64,000 bases of DNA from JBFMFR01 sp040752025. Lineage in GTDB: Bacteria > Chloroflexota > Anaerolineae > Anaerolineales > UBA4823. The stretch lies in NCBI GenBank assembly GCA_040752025.1, contig JBFMFR010000016.1, positions 40,798 to 104,797 on the forward strand, read 5' to 3'. The notes under the pieces were generated by a model. It did not search any database, was not told the origin of the DNA, and saw only the letters and a list, made by a program, of their open reading frames with translations. The position numbers were made by a program, and so were the translations under genes. Positions within the stretch are counted from its first letter, which is position 1. Every line of letters begins with the position of its first letter. Positions 44,055 through 53,478 of the stretch are shown in pieces.

Positions 44055-44097
44055 ATAAAAAATAAAAAATCGCCCTTCGCGGGTTGCGTCGGGCGAT
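44055..44097 (-). terminator. intrinsic terminator of the aspS-asnS leader (attenuator)
   Basis: On the minus strand ATCGCCC (44091-44097) pairs with GGGCGAT (44069-44075); an inner CGC/GCG can add three pairs. The stem is followed by TTTTTATTTTTT, directly before aspS. The terminator's 5' arm (CGCCCG, 44090-44095) can instead pair with CGGGCG at 44145-44150 in the leader reading frame, giving an alternative antiterminator. Confidence 0.88.
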
Positions 44098-44117
44098 AGA
44101 TTGATCAAGATTTGGGA

Positions 44118-44225
44118 TCAATATCCCAATAACCTGAGGCCTCCCGCCCGGCGCAGGCGCGCATCAGCATCGTTATTATTAGCATTAGCGTTGCGCGAGG
44201 CGGAGAGCGAAAGATGGACAATCAT
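44118..44225 (-). CDS. aspS-asnS leader peptide rich in Asn and Asp codons
   Basis: A 35-codon frame with an ATG at 44223-44225, an AGGAAG box eight bases upstream and a TGA at 44118-44120. Codons 11-22 read RNANANNNDADA: five Asn (AAC, AAT) and two Asp (GAT) codons in eleven positions, exactly the substrates of the two synthetases encoded downstream. A terminator follows 21 bases after the stop. Codons 25-27 carry the CGGGCG that can pair with the terminator arm. This is the standard design of translation-mediated attenuation, in which a ribosome stalled at uncharged Asn or Asp codons favours antitermination. Confidence 0.8.
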   Translation of the reverse strand: MIVHLSLSASRNANANNNDADARLRRAGGLRLLGY

Positions 44226-44251
44226 TGCAGATACTTCCTGGTTAGGGGTGC

Positions 44252-44260
44252 ATTATAGCA
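44252..44260 (-). promoter_or_regulatory. extended -10 promoter for the aspS leader
   Basis: On the minus strand TGCTATAAT has a perfect TATAAT (44252-44257) and an upstream TG that compensates for a poor -35. Transcription would start about 20 bases before the leader ATG at 44225. Confidence 0.6.
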
Positions 44261-44285
44261 TGAGGATAAGATTTGGGGAAGATTA

Positions 44286-44693
44286 AACCCGATTTCATGC
44301 TAAGGGTTTTGTAAGCCCCCTTGATTTTTGACCAAAGATACGCGAAAATAGGGATATCCGAAGTGAAGGAGGTGTGCAGTAGCAATTATTCCGACAAAGC
44401 GCCGTTCCCCTTTCTGCTTGATCGATCTATGGTAAGGTGCCATAAGCCAGGAAATCTCCAAGAGCTGATCAACGGGTTGGCGAAAGGCGATCATAAAAGC
44501 AGGTGACAATTGAATAAGACGGTACACCAAGACGCAGGCTCCTCACGAAAATCGGGCATGCGTCAATTTTGTATTTTTACTTTTGACAGCAGCCCCCTGA
44601 ATTCTTGGTGCACCTGAAATTCAACCTGCAAGGTATAATCAAGTTGATTGAGGGTATTACTTATCTGGGGTCGCTGGCCTTTATACAACAAAT
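44286..44693 (+). other. intergenic region with a -10-like box, otherwise unexplained
   Basis: About 400 bases with lower G+C than the genes on either side. A TATAAT at 44634-44639 lies 55 bases before the cyclase-AAA-TPR start but lacks a good -35. Short open frames on both strands show no start signal or recognisable motif. I see no repeat or RNA here. Confidence 0.4.
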
Positions 44694-47600
44694 ATGGAAA
44701 GGATTGCGTCCGAACAGCTACTCAACGTTTATCTTCCCCTGGACCGCCGTCTGGCGCTGGCATTGGGGCAACGCATCCCCGAATACGACCTTGGGGCCGC
44801 GCTCTATGCTGACGTCTCCGGTTTCACTGCCCTGGGTGAGGCGCTAAAGACAGCCCTCGGCTCACGCCGCGGCGCCGAAGAGCTTGGCCTGTACATCAAC
44901 CACGTCTACGATACTTTGGTAGCTGAGGTGGGCTATTATGGTGGCAGCATCATCTCCTTTAGCGGCGATGCCATCACCTGCTGGTTTTCGGATGCGATCT
45001 TGCATACATCCGCCACGGCCCAGAGCGCGGCGTCCTCCCCAGTCGCAGCCGTGCAGCGCGCCGCGGCCTGCGCCCTGGCCCAGCAAAACGCCATCGCCGC
45101 TCTGGATGCTTTCGATGTGCCTGGGCAAGGAGCTTTTTCCATTCGCCTGAAAATCGGGGTAGCTGCTGGCCGCGTGCGCCGCTTTGTAGTCGGCGACCCG
45201 CAGTTGCAGCGCTTTGACGTTGCCGCTGGTGCTACCCTGGGGCGTATGGCCCTGGGCGAACGCCTGGCTGCCAGCGGTGAGGTCTTGCTCGACAAAGTCG
45301 CTGTTGCCCAACTTGCTGATCTCGCCTTGCTCGGCTCACCGCGCCGCGATGGAGCTGCCGGAGATGTATTTTACCCTCTACTGGATCTGCAAAACCTGGA
45401 GGCGACCCGGGCAGTTCTGCCTCACCCCTGGCCCGAGCCGCCCGCGCCCCTGGAGCCTTCCAAGCTACGCCCCTGGCTGCTACCCGAAGTCTTTGAGCGT
45501 CTGAATGCGGGTATGGGCGAGTTCCTCACCGAGCTACGCCCGGCAGTGGTGCTCTTCCTGCGTTTTGGCGGCATCGATTACGACTCCGATCCCCAGGCAG
45601 GCACAAAGCTGGATGCGTTCGTACGATGGGTGCAGGGCGTGTTGCACCGCTACGAGGGTACTTTTTTCCGGCTCCTGCTAGGCGAAAAGGGCAGCTACCT
45701 GTATGCCGCTTTCGGCGTGCTGCACGCTCATGAAGACGACCCGCAGCGCGCCGCGAACGCCGCCCTGGAACTGCATGAACTGCCCTCTGACCTGGCCTAT
45801 ATCACCCACTTGCAGATTGGTCTCAGCCAGGGCACAGTGCGCTGCGGCGCTTATGGCGGGCGCAGCCACCGTACCTACGGCGTGCTAGGCGACGAAGTCA
45901 ACCTGGCGGCTCGCCTGATGCAGTCCGCCGCGCAAGGGGAAATCCTGGTCACCGAGCGTCTGCGCCTGACCCTGGGGCGCGCCTATGAATGGCGTAACCT
46001 GCCGCCCGTTCAGTTGAGAGGCAGGCGCCAGCCCGTACCCGTGGCGGCTTTGCTAGGGCACCTGGCTGGCGAGGTGCCTGGCGCGGTTTTCGCTGGGCGA
46101 CTGGTAGGCCGTCGCCAGGAACTGGAGCAGCTTACCAACTGGCTGTCGCCGATCTTCGGGAGCGACCACCGTTTTGCGGGGTTGGTGTATATCTATGGAG
46201 AGCCTGGTATTGGTAAGAGCCGGCTGGCCTTTGAACTGCGCAGGCTGTTATCCGCAAGGACTGATTCGCCCCAGCGCGTGCAGTGGTTCGAATTCCAGGC
46301 GGAGCAAATCCTGGGGCAATCCCTATATGCCATAAAACGTTTCCTCGCGATCTATTTCCGGCAAGATCCCAGCAGCCCACCAGCCGAGAACCAGGTGCGC
46401 TTTCAAACTGCTTTCGACCAACTACTCACATCCCTGGATGAGACAGCCCAGGCCGAGCTGCGCAACCAGCTCGAGCGCGGTCGCAGCATACTCGGCGCGC
46501 TGGTCGATCTTTCCTGGCCCGGCTCCCTGTACGAACAGCTCGAACCGCGGCTGCGCTTCGAAAACACCCTGGACGCTTTTCGTAGCCTGCTGCAAGCTGA
46601 GAGCCTGTGCTGCCCAGTCGTCTTGCACTTCGAAGATGCTCACTGGCTTGATTCTGATACCCTGGCTTTGCTACGCGCCCTCACCCGCCGCGCCGAGACT
46701 TTCCCCTTCGCCATCCTGCTCACCGGGCGCCCTGCCGACGACGGTACATTGTTCAAAGCGCCAGTTGACCCTGGCGTACCAGAACACATCTTACACCTGG
46801 GCGAGCTACCCCCTAAGAGCGCCAGCCGCTTGGCGTTGCAGGTGCTGGAAGCCTGCGACCCCTGCCAGACGCCCGGCCAGCCTCCACTCAAAGCTCTCGA
46901 TGCCCGGCTCGAACAATTCCTGGCGGAAAAAACGAACGGCAACCCGCTCTTCCTGGAGCAGCTTGTCATGGACCTTTTCGAGCGCGGCCAGATCGAAGCG
47001 GTAAAGGGAACCTGGTGCATGCATCCATCTGGCTTGAACGAGGTGCCAGCCAGTATCAACGCCGAGTTGATCACCCGCCTGGATCGCCTGGATGCCAACG
47101 TGCGTCACGTGGTGCAGACAGCCGCTGTGCTGGGTCGCGAGTTCGAGGTGCCTGTCTTGCAACGCATGCTGCCAGCCGAGGCCAATCTGCCGCTGGCGCT
47201 CAGCCTGGGCCTGGTCGAGGCAATCTGGCTTCCGCTCAACACCCCGCGCTACGCTTTTCGCCACTCGCTGATGCGTGACGCCGCCTACGAAATGCAACCC
47301 ACCGCCCGCTTGCAGGAAATGCACTCCCTGGCAGCCAACGCCATCGAACAGGAGCACAGCGCCGACCTGCCCGCTTACTACGCCGACCTGGCTTACCACT
47401 ACGCGGCCGCCAACCAGCCAGCGAACGCCTTCCATTATGCCTGTCGCGCCGGTAAGCGGGCTGCCACCCAGTTCGCTAACCAACAGGCCATCGCCCTCTA
47501 CCAATCCGCACTGGGATATGCTGATCAGCTGGATGAAAGCGAAACACTTCCCAACCGCCAGGCCGCGCACGCCGCTCTGGGCGAGTTACTGATCACTACC

Positions 47601-48794
47601 GGACAGTATGACCGGGCTGAGGCGCACCTAACTGATGCTCTAACCCTGGCACAACAGATGAGTTCACCCGTCGCCCAGGCACAGGCCTGCCACTGGATTG
47701 CTCGCCTGCAAGAAAACCTGGGCAATTTTAGCGCGGCTCTGGAATGGGTGCACAGCGGCTTGGAGATCCTGGATGAGCAGATTTCCGTGCCTACTGCTGA
47801 AATGTTCAACACCGCCGGCCTGGTGCACAGCCGCTTGGGCAATTATGCCGACGCCTTGTATTATGGCCAACGCTGCTTACAGGTAGCCAATAGCCTGGGC
47901 ACGACCGCCACCATAGGGCGCGCGTACAACCTGCTTGGCCACGTCCACCGCCTGTTAGGCGACAACGCAACTGCCCTGGCTTACTTCCAACGCTCCCTAG
48001 AATTGTACCGCCAGGCGGGCGACATCAAAGGCCAGGGGCTGGCCCAGAATCAGGTAGCCAACGCTGCCGCCGACCTGGGGCGTTGGGATGAGGCTGTGCG
48101 CGATTACGTGCGGGCGCGCGAGGTTTTCAGCCAGATCGGCGACGTTTACAACCGCTCTTTCGTTGATAACAATCTGGGCCTGATCAGCCTGACCCAGGGC
48201 AACCTGGACGACGCGCTGGCCAGTTTCCAGGCCGGGCTGCACACGATCGAACAGTACGGCGGCTCAGCTTACGTGTTGGGCGCTTTCCACTCCAACCTGG
48301 CGTCCGTTTATCTGCGCCGCGGCGAAGTGGCTACCGCCAACCAGCACCTGGACACCAGCCAGGCGCTCTTCGATAGCGCGGAGGTGCGCGATTGGCTGCC
48401 GGAGCTGTACCGCCATCGCTCTACAGCTGCCCTGCTGGCTGGAGATCCGGCCAGCGCCCAGGCCCTGGCACAGCAATCGCTGGACCTGGCTCGCGAAATG
48501 AACATGCGCGCCGAAGAAGGAATTGCCCTGCGAGCCCTGGGCGAAGCGCTGACTGCCCTGGGCGAACTAACCCAGGCTGCTGAAACTTTGCACAGCTCCC
48601 TGGCTATCCTGCAGGAATTGGATAACACTTACGAACATGCCCTGGCCCTGGTGGCCCTGGGCAACGTTTTCCGTGCCCTGGGTGATTTGCCTGCCGCCCA
48701 GGACGCCTTCGAGCAAAGCGTTCCTGCGTTCGAACGTCTCGGCGCGAATCTCGACCTCAAGCGCCTGCGATCGTTGAACGGGAAGGAGTCTTAG
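44694..48794 (+). CDS. adenylate/guanylate cyclase-like, AAA ATPase and TPR protein
   Basis: 1366 residues. A first class III cyclase domain has both metal aspartates (LYADVSGFTALGEAL and ISFSGDAITCWF). A second, partial one lacks those but keeps HRTYGVLGDEVNLAARL, with the Asn and Arg that stabilise the transition state; the two may form one composite site. The AAA/STAND-like ATPase follows (Walker A YGEPGIGKSR near residue 502, Walker B VVLHFEDAHWLD near 642). TPR-like repeats fill 930-1350. The protein is probably a cAMP/cGMP-linked signalling hub. Its stop is two bases from the start of the exported protease gene, so they are coupled. Confidence 0.87.
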   Translation: MERIASEQLLNVYLPLDRRLALALGQRIPEYDLGAALYADVSGFTALGEALKTALGSRRGAEELGLYINHVYDTLVAEVGYYGGSIISFSGDAITCWFSDAILHTSATAQSAASSPVAAVQRAAACALAQQNAIAALDAFDVPGQGAFSIRLKIGVAAGRVRRFVVGDPQLQRFDVAAGATLGRMALGERLAASGEVLLDKVAVAQLADLALLGSPRRDGAAGDVFYPLLDLQNLEATRAVLPHPWPEPPAPLEPSKLRPWLLPEVFERLNAGMGEFLTELRPAVVLFLRFGGIDYDSDPQAGTKLDAFVRWVQGVLHRYEGTFFRLLLGEKGSYLYAAFGVLHAHEDDPQRAANAALELHELPSDLAYITHLQIGLSQGTVRCGAYGGRSHRTYGVLGDEVNLAARLMQSAAQGEILVTERLRLTLGRAYEWRNLPPVQLRGRRQPVPVAALLGHLAGEVPGAVFAGRLVGRRQELEQLTNWLSPIFGSDHRFAGLVYIYGEPGIGKSRLAFELRRLLSARTDSPQRVQWFEFQAEQILGQSLYAIKRFLAIYFRQDPSSPPAENQVRFQTAFDQLLTSLDETAQAELRNQLERGRSILGALVDLSWPGSLYEQLEPRLRFENTLDAFRSLLQAESLCCPVVLHFEDAHWLDSDTLALLRALTRRAETFPFAILLTGRPADDGTLFKAPVDPGVPEHILHLGELPPKSASRLALQVLEACDPCQTPGQPPLKALDARLEQFLAEKTNGNPLFLEQLVMDLFERGQIEAVKGTWCMHPSGLNEVPASINAELITRLDRLDANVRHVVQTAAVLGREFEVPVLQRMLPAEANLPLALSLGLVEAIWLPLNTPRYAFRHSLMRDAAYEMQPTARLQEMHSLAANAIEQEHSADLPAYYADLAYHYAAANQPANAFHYACRAGKRAATQFANQQAIALYQSALGYADQLDESETLPNRQAAHAALGELLITTGQYDRAEAHLTDALTLAQQMSSPVAQAQACHWIARLQENLGNFSAALEWVHSGLEILDEQISVPTAEMFNTAGLVHSRLGNYADALYYGQRCLQVANSLGTTATIGRAYNLLGHVHRLLGDNATALAYFQRSLELYRQAGDIKGQGLAQNQVANAAADLGRWDEAVRDYVRAREVFSQIGDVYNRSFVDNNLGLISLTQGNLDDALASFQAGLHTIEQYGGSAYVLGAFHSNLASVYLRRGEVATANQHLDTSQALFDSAEVRDWLPELYRHRSTAALLAGDPASAQALAQQSLDLAREMNMRAEEGIALRALGEALTALGELTQAAETLHSSLAILQELDNTYEHALALVALGNVFRALGDLPAAQDAFEQSVPAFERLGANLDLKRLRSLNGKES

Positions 48795-48796
48795 CC

Positions 48797-51700
48797 ATGT
48801 TATCTCCATTTTCACGCTCTACTTCACCAGCATTTCCAGGCCTTATCGAGGCTTCTCTGCGTAACTTGCTGGCTTTCGCCCGGAAACCCTTCTGGCGCCT
48901 TTTTGCCAGCGTGGCGTTTGGATTTGGGCTGATGTTTTGCCTGTTCTTTTTGCTCTCGCCCAGCGCTGCGCTGCCCAGCCTGGCAGCTCCGCCGCGCCAA
49001 CCCATGGCCCCCCAGGCCTCACCCTTTGTCGAGGACACCTCGGCTTCCTCATCGCTCACCGATTTGCAGGAAAGCAGCATTGCCTGGGGCGACTATGATA
49101 ACGATGGCGACTTGGATGTGCTGATCAATGGCAAAACGAACCCGCCCTCCAGCACACCTGTCACGCTCATCTACCGCAACGACGGCGGCGTCTTCAACGA
49201 TATCTCTGGTGGTTTCATAGGCTTGTCGAGTGGCGCGGTAGCCTGGGGCGACTATGACAATGACAACGATCTGGACTTTTTTGTTAGCGGCCTGGATGAT
49301 GGCCTGGAACCTCGCAGCTGGGTCTACCGCAACGACGGTGGCGCTTTTGTCCAGATCAACACCCCCTTTACCGGCCTCTCCTCCTCTGCGGCTGCCTGGG
49401 GCGATGCCGATAATGACGGCGACCTGGATTTGCTCATCGCCGGTCTAGATAGAATTGGAAAACGCAAGACCTACCTATACTACAACCGCGGGCAGAATGT
49501 CTTCAACGACTGGAAGCTGAATCTTGTCGGCATGGCTGAATGCGATCTGGCCTGGGCAGACTACGATAAAGACAACGACATAGATTTCGTGATCACGGGT
49601 GCCGAGGCTCCCACCGGCCAGCCGCGCACCATCCTGTATCGCAACGATGGTATCGGCGCAAACCATAAGCCGGTGTTCACCGCTGCCCCTGAAACCCTCA
49701 TGAATCTCAAGGGCGGCAGCGTGGCCTGGGGTGATTACGACGGAGATGGATACCTGGACCTGCTGGTCAACGGCATGGACCAGACTTCTACCCTGCAATC
49801 TGTTCTTTATCACAGCACCCCCCTGCTCCCCCAGCACTTCAGCGCAGTGGCCAACCCGTTTCCCCCCTTGTATGAAAGTTCTGCCGCCTGGGGCGATTAC
49901 AACAACGATGGCCGTATCGACCTGGTGCTGAACGGCGATACCGGCACTGTGATGACCACCACATTTTACGAAAACACCGGAGGTGGAGCCTTCTCCCTGG
50001 TCAGCGCCGGGTTGCCGGCCACCAAGAACGGGGACGTAGCCTGGGGCGACTACGATCAGGACAGCCGTCTGGATCTGCTCCTCAGCGGTAACGGCACCTC
50101 TGATGGAATCACCAAAGTCTTTCGCAACGTCACTTCTACGACCAACGCCCCACCGGCTGCACCAGCCGGATTGAACGCAGTAGTCGCTGGCAACACAATC
50201 ACCTTCACCTGGTCGGCCGCCAGCGATGACCACACTACCTCTGCGGCGCTCGGCTATAACCTGTACCTCAGCACGCGCCCGCAGACCGGCAGTTTATTCT
50301 CACCAATGGCCGACCTGGAATGCGGCTGTGGCTTCCGCCGGGTCGTGCAGCTTGGCAATGCATCGCTGAACACGAGCTGGAGGCTGAGGAACCTGCCGCC
50401 CGGCAATTACTTCTGGAGTGTGCAGGCCATCGACAGCGCCTACGTTGGCTCCGCCTTCAGCCTCGAGCGGCAGGTCGGACTGGACCCGCGCGAATCCGCT
50501 ACAGTCCTGACCGGCACGGTCACCATCACCGGCACGCTGTACAACGTGACCAACACCGCCACCACCGAGTCGCCGGTGCAATGGTACCGCGTCGACATCC
50601 TCAGCCCGGACTCGACCATCTATATCACACTGACCGAGCTGACCAGCGATTATGACCTGTACCTGTTTGCCCCCAACATCGATGAGGAGACCGGCCAGTT
50701 GAAGGACCTGGGCCGCCTGGGCAACACCGGCCTGTTGGCCGATTTAGGGGCGCTGACCAACATCGGCCGCCTGGGCAACACCGGCGAGCTGCTCGATGGA
50801 GGTTTGATGGGCGCGGGCCGCCTGGGCAACACCGGGCGCCTGGGCAATACGGGCCGGTTGGGCAACACTGGCCGCCTGGGGAACACCGGGCTGGTAGACC
50901 TGGCTACCCTGGTGGCCTTCTCTGAGAACCCCGACTTGCAAGACGAGCTGATCGTTTTCAACGTCTTCGAGCTGTACGGGCCGTATTACATCGTCGTCTT
51001 GCCAAAAACGACCGATGCGTACGAAGGCGACTACCGCCTCGATATCCGGGTGGTCGATCCACCTGAGCCGCCGATCTTCATCACCGAGACCATCCCGGTC
51101 ACGTACACCACGCCGGTGATCAGCAACACCGTGGCCACCCTCATCCTTTACAACGAGCTACGTCTCAAACAAGTCTTCACCGGCACCGATACGGTCACCA
51201 ACACCAACCTGGCCGAATGGGTGAACGCATTGAAAATTGAGACCGACGGCGTTGTGGTCGATCCAGGGGCCTACCCAGCCATCCGCCAGGCCTACGAACT
51301 GTGGGACAGCCACCAGGGTGACCCGCTGTACGCCAACCTGGTCGCGCTGAATATCAAGTCTTTGCTCAATATGCTGCTGCCGGCTTACCCCAATCTGAAA
51401 TACATGGTGATCATCGGCGATGACCGCATCCTGCCCTTCCGGCGCATCCGCGATGACGCATTGGTGGCCAACGAGCGCCAGTACGCCAGCACACTGGGCG
51501 ACTCTTATCTTTACAACAGCCTAAACAAACACTATTACCTCAGCGACGATTACTATGCCAGTCCCGTCCCACTATTATGGAGCGGGCGCGAGATCTACCT
51601 GCCGCAATATGCCATCGGCCGCCTGGTGGAGTACCCGTCCATGATCCGTGACAGCATCCAGGCTTACCTGGCGCAGCCCACACTTACGCCGCAGGATGCC

Positions 51701-53227
51701 CTGGTCACCGGCTACGATTACCTGATCGACCAGGCCAGCCAGATCAGAGACAGCCTGTCAGCAATGGGCATCGACCCGGTGAACACCCTGATCAACGATG
51801 CCTGGGACGCCGATGACCTGCGCGATACCCTGACCGAGCTGGCGCAGGCGCCGGACCTGATCTCGCTCAACGCTCACTTCTCCCACTTCGAGCTGCTGCC
51901 AGCGGTCGAAACGCCACCCGACCCGCTGCTGCTGGCTTCGGAGATCAACGGCAGCACCGAATACTCCGGCACGGTGGTCTTCTCAGTGGGCTGCCATGCC
52001 GGGCTGAACGTGCCGGACCTGAACAGTACCACGCTGCCCGACTCCGGCCTGGACTGGTCGCAGGCTTTCTTGCGCCAGCAGGCCAGCTTCCTGGGCAACA
52101 CCGGTTTCGGTTACGGCGATTCGACCGAGATAGCCTACTCCGAGAGGTTGATGGCCTACTTCGTCGAAGGCCTGGGCCAGGCTGGCGGCAACAGCCTGGG
52201 CGAGGCCCTGCGCGATGCCAAGCAGCGCTACTACAACGCCATCGCCGCCGGCACGTTGAGCAACTACGATGAAAAGGTTATGGAGATCGTAGCGCTCTAC
52301 GGCCTGCCCATGCAGAGAGTGAGCATGCCACCGACTTCCAGCCTGCTGGCTGAGAGCGCCGCGCTGCAGGCGTCTGTGCCCACATCCGTGCAGGCCACCA
52401 CCCTGGTGACCACCAGCCTGGAGCTGGTTGATCAGGACTATACGCTGCACTCCGCTGGCGTGAAGGGCGCTTATTACACTCGCCTGGGCTCCAACGAGGT
52501 CCTGGCTTCGGCCTGGCTGCCAATCCAGCCCCGCCTGGACCAGGATGTGCACCTGAACGATATGGTTGTGCATGGCGTGCTGATGATCGGCGGCACGTTC
52601 GACGACCGCCCCTTCGACCCGGTGATCACGCAGCTCATCACCGATGGAACTTACCTCACTGAAGAGCCACTCTTCCCGGCAGATGCCTGGTTCCCGCTGC
52701 TGCCGGCTTCGCTCAACCGCTTCCTGGGCGTGGACGGCCAGCAACGCGAGCGCCTGGTAGTCATCCCCGGGCAGTTCTTCGGCACAGCCGGCGTCACACC
52801 CTCCTCCGGCTACGAACGCCTGTACTCTGCGCTGAGCTTCGAGGTCTACCATGCGCCACTGGCGGATGACGATTTCGCCACCCCCACCATCAAGCAAATC
52901 CGCACGGAGGACGGGCCGGGCTGGCTGCGCTTCCTGGTGGACGCCGAAGATGATCGAGGCATCATCCAGCGCGTCGTGCTGCTCTACCGCCATTACAGCG
53001 ACTCGCCTTTCAGCGCCACCCCACAGCAGTGGCAACGCCTGGAACTGACTTACTCCAACGTAACTGGCGTGGCCGACGGGCAGATCCCTGCCCAGCCCGG
53101 CTGGTATGAGTTTTTTGCACAGGCGGTGGATGGCTCCGGCAACGTCTCCGTCGAAATTGACCATAGCGGGCCGTACAGCACCTTCGCCTTGAATTACGTT
53201 GCGCTGCCGCTGGTGGTCATTCCGTAA
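48797..53227 (+). CDS. exported FG-GAP beta-propeller protein with gingipain-like (C25) protease domain
   Basis: 1476 residues. A signal/anchor helix (about 31-60) is followed by seven or more FG-GAP/VCBS repeats of the type AWGDYDNDGDLDVLI (residues 90-440), with Ca-binding D-x-D-x-D loops. A fibronectin type III domain (about 450-540), a beta domain, and the GRLGNTG-repeat region (about 635-700) precede a C25-like protease domain. MVIIGDDRILPFRRI and PQYAIGRLVEYP are family strands. The predicted dyad is His1027 (SLNAHFSHFELL) and Cys1066 (FSVGCHAGLNV). VALYGLPMQRV closes the domain. It should act on the cell surface or outside the cell. The cyclase-AAA-TPR gene lies directly upstream. Confidence 0.87.
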   Translation: MLSPFSRSTSPAFPGLIEASLRNLLAFARKPFWRLFASVAFGFGLMFCLFFLLSPSAALPSLAAPPRQPMAPQASPFVEDTSASSSLTDLQESSIAWGDYDNDGDLDVLINGKTNPPSSTPVTLIYRNDGGVFNDISGGFIGLSSGAVAWGDYDNDNDLDFFVSGLDDGLEPRSWVYRNDGGAFVQINTPFTGLSSSAAAWGDADNDGDLDLLIAGLDRIGKRKTYLYYNRGQNVFNDWKLNLVGMAECDLAWADYDKDNDIDFVITGAEAPTGQPRTILYRNDGIGANHKPVFTAAPETLMNLKGGSVAWGDYDGDGYLDLLVNGMDQTSTLQSVLYHSTPLLPQHFSAVANPFPPLYESSAAWGDYNNDGRIDLVLNGDTGTVMTTTFYENTGGGAFSLVSAGLPATKNGDVAWGDYDQDSRLDLLLSGNGTSDGITKVFRNVTSTTNAPPAAPAGLNAVVAGNTITFTWSAASDDHTTSAALGYNLYLSTRPQTGSLFSPMADLECGCGFRRVVQLGNASLNTSWRLRNLPPGNYFWSVQAIDSAYVGSAFSLERQVGLDPRESATVLTGTVTITGTLYNVTNTATTESPVQWYRVDILSPDSTIYITLTELTSDYDLYLFAPNIDEETGQLKDLGRLGNTGLLADLGALTNIGRLGNTGELLDGGLMGAGRLGNTGRLGNTGRLGNTGRLGNTGLVDLATLVAFSENPDLQDELIVFNVFELYGPYYIVVLPKTTDAYEGDYRLDIRVVDPPEPPIFITETIPVTYTTPVISNTVATLILYNELRLKQVFTGTDTVTNTNLAEWVNALKIETDGVVVDPGAYPAIRQAYELWDSHQGDPLYANLVALNIKSLLNMLLPAYPNLKYMVIIGDDRILPFRRIRDDALVANERQYASTLGDSYLYNSLNKHYYLSDDYYASPVPLLWSGREIYLPQYAIGRLVEYPSMIRDSIQAYLAQPTLTPQDALVTGYDYLIDQASQIRDSLSAMGIDPVNTLINDAWDADDLRDTLTELAQAPDLISLNAHFSHFELLPAVETPPDPLLLASEINGSTEYSGTVVFSVGCHAGLNVPDLNSTTLPDSGLDWSQAFLRQQASFLGNTGFGYGDSTEIAYSERLMAYFVEGLGQAGGNSLGEALRDAKQRYYNAIAAGTLSNYDEKVMEIVALYGLPMQRVSMPPTSSLLAESAALQASVPTSVQATTLVTTSLELVDQDYTLHSAGVKGAYYTRLGSNEVLASAWLPIQPRLDQDVHLNDMVVHGVLMIGGTFDDRPFDPVITQLITDGTYLTEEPLFPADAWFPLLPASLNRFLGVDGQQRERLVVIPGQFFGTAGVTPSSGYERLYSALSFEVYHAPLADDDFATPTIKQIRTEDGPGWLRFLVDAEDDRGIIQRVVLLYRHYSDSPFSATPQQWQRLELTYSNVTGVADGQIPAQPGWYEFFAQAVDGSGNVSVEIDHSGPYSTFALNYVALPLVVIP
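50817..50888 (+). repeat. four tandem 18-bp repeats encoding GRLGNT
   Basis: Four contiguous 18-base units (first GGCCGCCTGGGCAACACC) differ at a few bases and encode GRLGNT each. Isolated copies of the same motif lie at about 50709-50726 and 50765-50782. The repeats keep the frame and probably form a short repetitive linker or turn-rich segment. Confidence 0.85.
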
Positions 53228-53306
53228 TTCATCGTTTGCATCGGGGCAGGTTTCACCGGAAGCCTGCCCCAGATGCGGGCAGAGCAACTGCGCCGAGTTC
53301 CATCCA

Positions 53307-53337
53307 CAAAGCCCCTCTTCAGGGGCTTTGTGCTTTT
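53307..53337 (+). terminator. intrinsic terminator after the protease gene
   Basis: CAAAGCCCCT (53307-53316) pairs with AGGGGCTTTG (53321-53330) around CTTC, followed by TGCTTTT. A GC-rich hairpin at 53243-53270 (GGGGCAGG/CCTGCCCC) lies between the stop and this terminator. Confidence 0.8.
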
Positions 53338-53356
53338 GGTTGTGGTGATACGACAA

Positions 53357-53372
53357 TGTGACAATCATCACA
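53357..53372. promoter_or_regulatory. perfect CRP/FNR-type binding site
   Basis: TGTGA-N6-TCACA matches the CRP consensus exactly and extends to a 10-bp inverted repeat at 53352-53377 (GACAATGTGA/TCACATTGTC). A TACAAT box lies at 53403-53408, placing the site about 50 bases upstream of a likely start for the arsR-led sulfur operon. The regulator would be a CRP/FNR-family protein encoded elsewhere. Confidence 0.6.
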
Positions 53373-53478
53373 TTGTCATATGACAGGCGTCACTTCCATT
53401 TGTACAATATCGTAGTTTAATTTATCAGGTTATAAACATATAAAGATTTTCGTATACATCACAAGGCTTATAGAACCT

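Noticed and set aside
44300..44530. A 76-codon minus-strand frame between the aspS leader and the cyclase gene
   Set aside because: No start signal, no recognisable motif and a composition unlike neighbouring proteins.
50700..50900. Possible CRISPR-like array in the GRLGNT repeat region
   Set aside because: The units are contiguous 18-base coding repeats without spacers, inside an open frame.
51983..53371. A 462-codon minus-strand open frame opposite the exported protease
   Set aside because: The plus strand carries the C25 domain motifs in frame, so this is a shadow of codon bias.
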